64,000 nucleotides of DNA from Polaromonas sp. (GTDB lineage: Bacteria; Pseudomonadota; Gammaproteobacteria; Burkholderiales; Burkholderiaceae_C). The translations under genes were made by a program, and so were the position numbers. This document shows positions 61,538 to 64,000 of this stretch, one piece after another; position 1 is the first letter of the stretch; every line of letters starts with the position of its first letter. The stretch covers positions 62,001-126,000 of the forward strand of contig JAURWY010000011.1 of assembly GCA_030654695.1 (NCBI GenBank), in the 5' to 3' direction. The notes below the pieces were generated by a model. The model was not told where the DNA came from, did no database searches, and saw only the letters and a program-made list of their open reading frames with translations.

Positions 61538-62304
61538 TGTCTGATTCACCTGACGTCATGCTGCATGTCAACCAATTGGTGAAACGCTTCGGCGGTTTTG
61601 CTGCGACCGACCACGCCAACTTGAGCGTCAAACGGGGTGCATTGCATGCCTTGATCGGTCCCAATGGCGCTGGCAAAACCACCTTGATTCACCAGATCTC
61701 CGGTGCCCTCCAACCCGATGCAGGCAGCGTGCACTTTGCCGGGCAAGACATCACGGCCATGCCGATGCACCAGCGCGCTTTGCGCGGACTGCTGCGCTCC
61801 TACCAGATCACCAGTATTTTTAAAAAGCTCTCGGTGCTCGACAACATCGCGTTGGCGGTACAAGCCCGCAGCGGGAGCAGCATGCGATTTTGGGCATCCG
61901 CACGCAGCGAAACGGCCCGCTATGCCGAGGCCGCTGCGGTGGCTGAGCGGGTCGGGCTGGGGCCACGGTTGAGTTCCCTTGCAGGCCTGCTGTCGCATGG
62001 TCAACAACGCCAGCTGGAGTTGGGTTTGGTGCTGGCCGCCAAGCCGCAATTGCTGCTGCTCGACGAGCCCATGGCCGGCATGGGCCCGGACGAGTCAGAG
62101 AGCATGGTGACCCTGCTGCAAAGCCTGCGCGGTGAGGTCACGATTTTGCTGGTCGAACACGACATGGACGCAGTTTTTCGCCTCGCCGACACAATTTCCA
62201 CCCTGGTCTTTGGCCAAGTGATCGCGACCGGCTCAGCCCAAGAAATTCGCGACAACCCCGAGGTCAGGCGGGCCTACCTGGGCGACGATGAGGCCGTGGT
62301 TTGA
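61537..62304 (+). CDS. ABC transporter ATPase LivG-type (aromatic acid uptake)
   Basis: 255 residues. Walker A is IGPNGAGKTTLIHQ (about 36-49). The signature is relaxed to LSHGQQRQLELGLVLA, Walker B is LLLLDEPMAGMGPDE, and the switch is LLVEHDMD. It starts at the last base of the previous stop region and precedes the second ATPase by 1 bp, so all transporter subunits are made together. Confidence 0.92.
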   Translation: MSDSPDVMLHVNQLVKRFGGFAATDHANLSVKRGALHALIGPNGAGKTTLIHQISGALQPDAGSVHFAGQDITAMPMHQRALRGLLRSYQITSIFKKLSVLDNIALAVQARSGSSMRFWASARSETARYAEAAAVAERVGLGPRLSSLAGLLSHGQQRQLELGLVLAAKPQLLLLDEPMAGMGPDESESMVTLLQSLRGEVTILLVEHDMDAVFRLADTISTLVFGQVIATGSAQEIRDNPEVRRAYLGDDEAVV

Positions 62305-62305
62305 C

Positions 62306-63016
62306 ATGACGCAACTGCTTGAAATCAAGGACCTGCAGACAGCTTATGGCAGCAGCCAGGTGTTGTTCAACATCGACATGTCGATGCGGGCCGGTGAGGC
62401 TGCCGCATTGCTGGGCCGCAACGGGATGGGCAAGACCACGACAGTGCGCTCCATCCTAGGTTTGACCCAGGCGAGCGGCGGTTCCGTGCGTTTTTTGGGT
62501 GAGCGTATCGAGCACCTGAGCACGGACAAGATCGCGCGTATGGGCATGGCGTTGGTGCCTGAAGGCAGGATGATTTTTGCGACGTTGTCAGTGCAAGAAA
62601 ACCTACTGGCTTTTACGTCCAACCGCTGCCACAGCACAGAGCCTTGGACGCTGGAGCGCGTCTACCATCTGTTTCCCCGGCTCAAGGAGCGGGCTCGCAA
62701 TATGGGCAACCAGTTGTCCGGTGGCGAGCAGCAGATGCTGGCGATTGGCCGGGCCTTGATGACCAATCCGCACCTGCTGATTCTGGATGAAGCCACCGAA
62801 GGTTTGGCGCCGCTGGTGCGCGAAGACATTTGGCATTGCCTGGCGACGCTCAAGCAAGCAGGGCAAAGTATTTTGGTCATCGACAAATACGTGCAAAAGC
62901 TGATCACACTGGCAGACCAGCACACGATCATCGAGCGTGGCCGCGTGGTTTGGCAGGGCAACTCGCAGGCGCTGAGCTCGCAGCCCGATGTGTGGCATCG
63001 CTACATTGGGGTTTGA
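62306..63016 (+). CDS. ABC transporter ATPase LivF-type (aromatic acid uptake)
   Basis: 236 residues from the ATG at 62306; an earlier in-frame ATG at 62288 lies within the previous gene. Walker A is LGRNGMGKTTTVRS, the signature is LSGGEQQMLAIGRAL, and Walker B is LLILDEATEGLAP. The last unit usually reads VEQ but here is VIDKYVQK, a common variant in this subgroup. It completes a full five-part importer downstream of the CoA ligase. Confidence 0.92.
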   Translation: MTQLLEIKDLQTAYGSSQVLFNIDMSMRAGEAAALLGRNGMGKTTTVRSILGLTQASGGSVRFLGERIEHLSTDKIARMGMALVPEGRMIFATLSVQENLLAFTSNRCHSTEPWTLERVYHLFPRLKERARNMGNQLSGGEQQMLAIGRALMTNPHLLILDEATEGLAPLVREDIWHCLATLKQAGQSILVIDKYVQKLITLADQHTIIERGRVVWQGNSQALSSQPDVWHRYIGV

Positions 63017-63024
63017 CCCCAAAC

Positions 63025-63156
63025 ATGACCAGCGCTGCGATGCCCTTCGAAAACCTCGCCATTCAGTTCCGTCTACGACGCCAGATTGATCGTTCGCACA
63101 CGTTCATCGCGCAAGGCATGGCGCGCTGGCAACCCCTTTCTGAAGAAAGCACATGA
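63025..63156 (+). CDS. Small coupled ORF, unknown
   Basis: 43 codons from the ATG at 63025, 8 bp after livF; its stop overlaps the RidA start as ATGA. The product is basic (FRLRRQIDRSH, then MARWQPL) without a membrane segment or known motif. The tight coupling suggests translation, but it may be the remainder of a shortened gene. I do not recognise it. Confidence 0.4.
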   Translation: MTSAAMPFENLAIQFRLRRQIDRSHTFIAQGMARWQPLSEEST

Positions 63157-63548
63157 TGAAAACTTTGCAACCAGCCCATTGGGCCCGCCCCCGCGGTTAT
63201 GCCAACGGCGTGACAGCACGCGGTCAACTGGTTTTTGTAGCGGGCATGATCGGCTGGGATACGCAATGTGTTTTCCATACAGACGACTTGGCCGGTCAAG
63301 TGCGGCAAGCCTTGATCAATGTGGTTGAAGTGCTGCGAGAAGCAGGAGCCAAACCTGAGCACATCACGCGCATGACTTGGTACGTCACCGACAAGCGCGA
63401 ATACATCGCGGCCTACCCCGAGATTGGCAAGGTATTTCGCGAGATCATTGGCAGCTTTAACGCGGCCATGAGTGCGGTTCAAGTAGCCGAGTTGATGGAA
63501 GACCGGGCCAAAGTCGAGATTGAAGTCACGGCCGTGATTCCCGACTAA
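63153..63548 (+). CDS. RidA/YjgF family protein
   Basis: 131 residues with the RidA pattern: WARPRGYANGVTARGQLVFVAGMIGWD at the N-terminus, then AGQVRQALINVVEVLREAGAKPEHITRMTWYVTDKREY and a C-terminal VEIEVTAVIP strand. RidA proteins hydrolyse enamines and imines. The route through 2-aminobenzoyl-CoA passes through a cyclic enamine (2-amino-5-oxocyclohex-1-ene-carbonyl-CoA), so a dedicated deaminating helper at the end of this operon makes chemical sense; that role is inference. The Arg normally near residue 105 of RidA is not obvious, so it may be a divergent subgroup. Confidence 0.88.
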   Translation: MMKTLQPAHWARPRGYANGVTARGQLVFVAGMIGWDTQCVFHTDDLAGQVRQALINVVEVLREAGAKPEHITRMTWYVTDKREYIAAYPEIGKVFREIIGSFNAAMSAVQVAELMEDRAKVEIEVTAVIPD

Positions 63549-63642
63549 AGGCAACGTCTCACGCTGTTGAGCAAGTTGCTGACCACGCCATGCCAAGCCG
63601 CTTGAATGCGGTTAATATTTGGTTTCTTCAAAATTTGAGATC

Positions 63643-64000
63643 ATGGTCGCAACTGTTACCCCTTACACCGACCTTCGTAACCGTGCCGCTGTTGGTGAAG
63701 GTTTTGATGGCGTGGTGCGTGTCCTCGTCAATGGATTCTATGGCACGGGTGCACTGCTGTTTGATGGCCACGCGATACTGACGGCAGCCCATTTATTTAC
63801 AAGTGGCAGCACCAGCGGAACAGTGATTTTTGAAACTGCCGCCGGTAGCCAGAGCGTGCCAGCCAGTGGCGCCCAGCTGCAGACGGCCTACGATGCCGGA
63901 CCAGGCAACAGCGATCTGGCCATCATCTGGCTGTCAGGCAGCGCGCCGATCACAGCTGAGCGCTACAACCCTTACCGCAGCAGCGATGAAATCGGCAAGA
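63643..64000 (+). CDS. Trypsin-like serine protease, N-terminal part (3' truncated)
   Basis: The frame opens at the ATG at 63643 and runs off the right edge with 119 codons visible and no stop. The catalytic His lies in ILTAAHLF and the Asp in GNSDLAIIWL, the spacing of chymotrypsin-fold proteases. The fold starts almost at once (GFDGVVRVLVNGFYGTGALLFDGHAILTAAH) with no signal peptide. This is typical of proteins secreted by type I systems with C-terminal repeats, but the C-terminus is outside the window. The 94 bp before it show no clear promoter. Confidence 0.75.
   Translation, partial: MVATVTPYTDLRNRAAVGEGFDGVVRVLVNGFYGTGALLFDGHAILTAAHLFTSGSTSGTVIFETAAGSQSVPASGAQLQTAYDAGPGNSDLAIIWLSGSAPITAERYNPYRSSDEIGK

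Noticed and set aside
1-64000. CRISPR arrays, tRNA or rRNA genes, prophage, intact insertion sequences
   Set aside because: No regularly spaced long repeats, no cloverleaf or CCA-type tRNA ends and no transposase or phage structural genes were seen in either strand.

Overview
The window looks like a chromosome segment of a freshwater or soil betaproteobacterium of the Burkholderiales, most likely Comamonadaceae (Rhodoferax/Polaromonas-like). This rests on gene content and gene order (hut genes beside a LIV-type transporter, a 2-aminobenzoyl-CoA pathway, GAPDH-ArsJ, TIGR03643-photolyase-DUF2256) and on protein style; no rRNA or marker tree was available. Coding density is high. I found no tRNA, rRNA, CRISPR array, prophage or intact insertion sequence.

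Layout. (1) 1-372: the end of phnN (phosphonate/ribose bisphosphate metabolism), cut by the left edge. (2) 0.47-11.5 kb: a histidine/urocanate utilisation locus made of two divergent operons. livKHMGF-hutU runs leftward and hutC-hutD-hutI-hutG-hutF runs rightward, with two ACTTG-N6-CAAGT operators for HutC between them. hutH (histidase) is absent from the window. (3) 11.6-11.8 kb: a small non-coding stretch with a hairpin and a possible decayed periplasmic binding protein fragment.

(4) 11.8-46.3 kb: the most striking region, a long run of genes for life without phosphate. It holds a phospholipase C-like metallophosphoesterase plus glycolipid glycosyltransferase (plcP-agt type), a Tat-exported PhoX phosphatase, GAPDH-ArsJ-ArsC for arsenate, exopolyphosphatase, SixA and polyphosphate kinase, and an OlsB-type ornithine-lipid acyltransferase. 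It also holds ArsH/ArsR/Acr3, a phytase-like esterase, a complete exbD-tonB-receptor-exbB uptake unit, a nucleotide pyrophosphatase, LplT, a second glycosyltransferase, a membrane-anchored aminotransferase, phosphatidylserine decarboxylase and UDP-glucose dehydrogenase. Upstream of at least ten transcription units I see 7-base GTCA-type repeats recurring every 11 bp, the architecture of PhoB-binding Pho boxes. I read the region as a chromosomal Pho-regulon cluster that joins membrane-lipid replacement, organic-phosphorus scavenging, polyphosphate storage and arsenate defence (arsenate enters through phosphate transporters). The individual families are known; the assembled, commonly controlled cluster is the candidate new system.

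(5) 46.3-50.9 kb: an MFS transporter, dusA, and a light-repair microcluster (Cys-rich 51-aa protein, TIGR03643 protein, photolyase/cryptochrome, 52-aa DUF2256 protein). (6) 51.1-63.5 kb: a tightly coupled operon for aerobic anthranilate (2-aminobenzoate) breakdown through its CoA thioester. It encodes 2-aminobenzoyl-CoA monooxygenase/reductase, a short-chain dehydrogenase, a MarR regulator, an enoyl-CoA hydratase, an acyl-CoA dehydrogenase, a CoA ligase, a complete branched-chain-type ABC transporter, a 43-aa ORF and a RidA-family protein. (7) 63.6 kb to the end: the start of a trypsin-like protease cut by the right edge.
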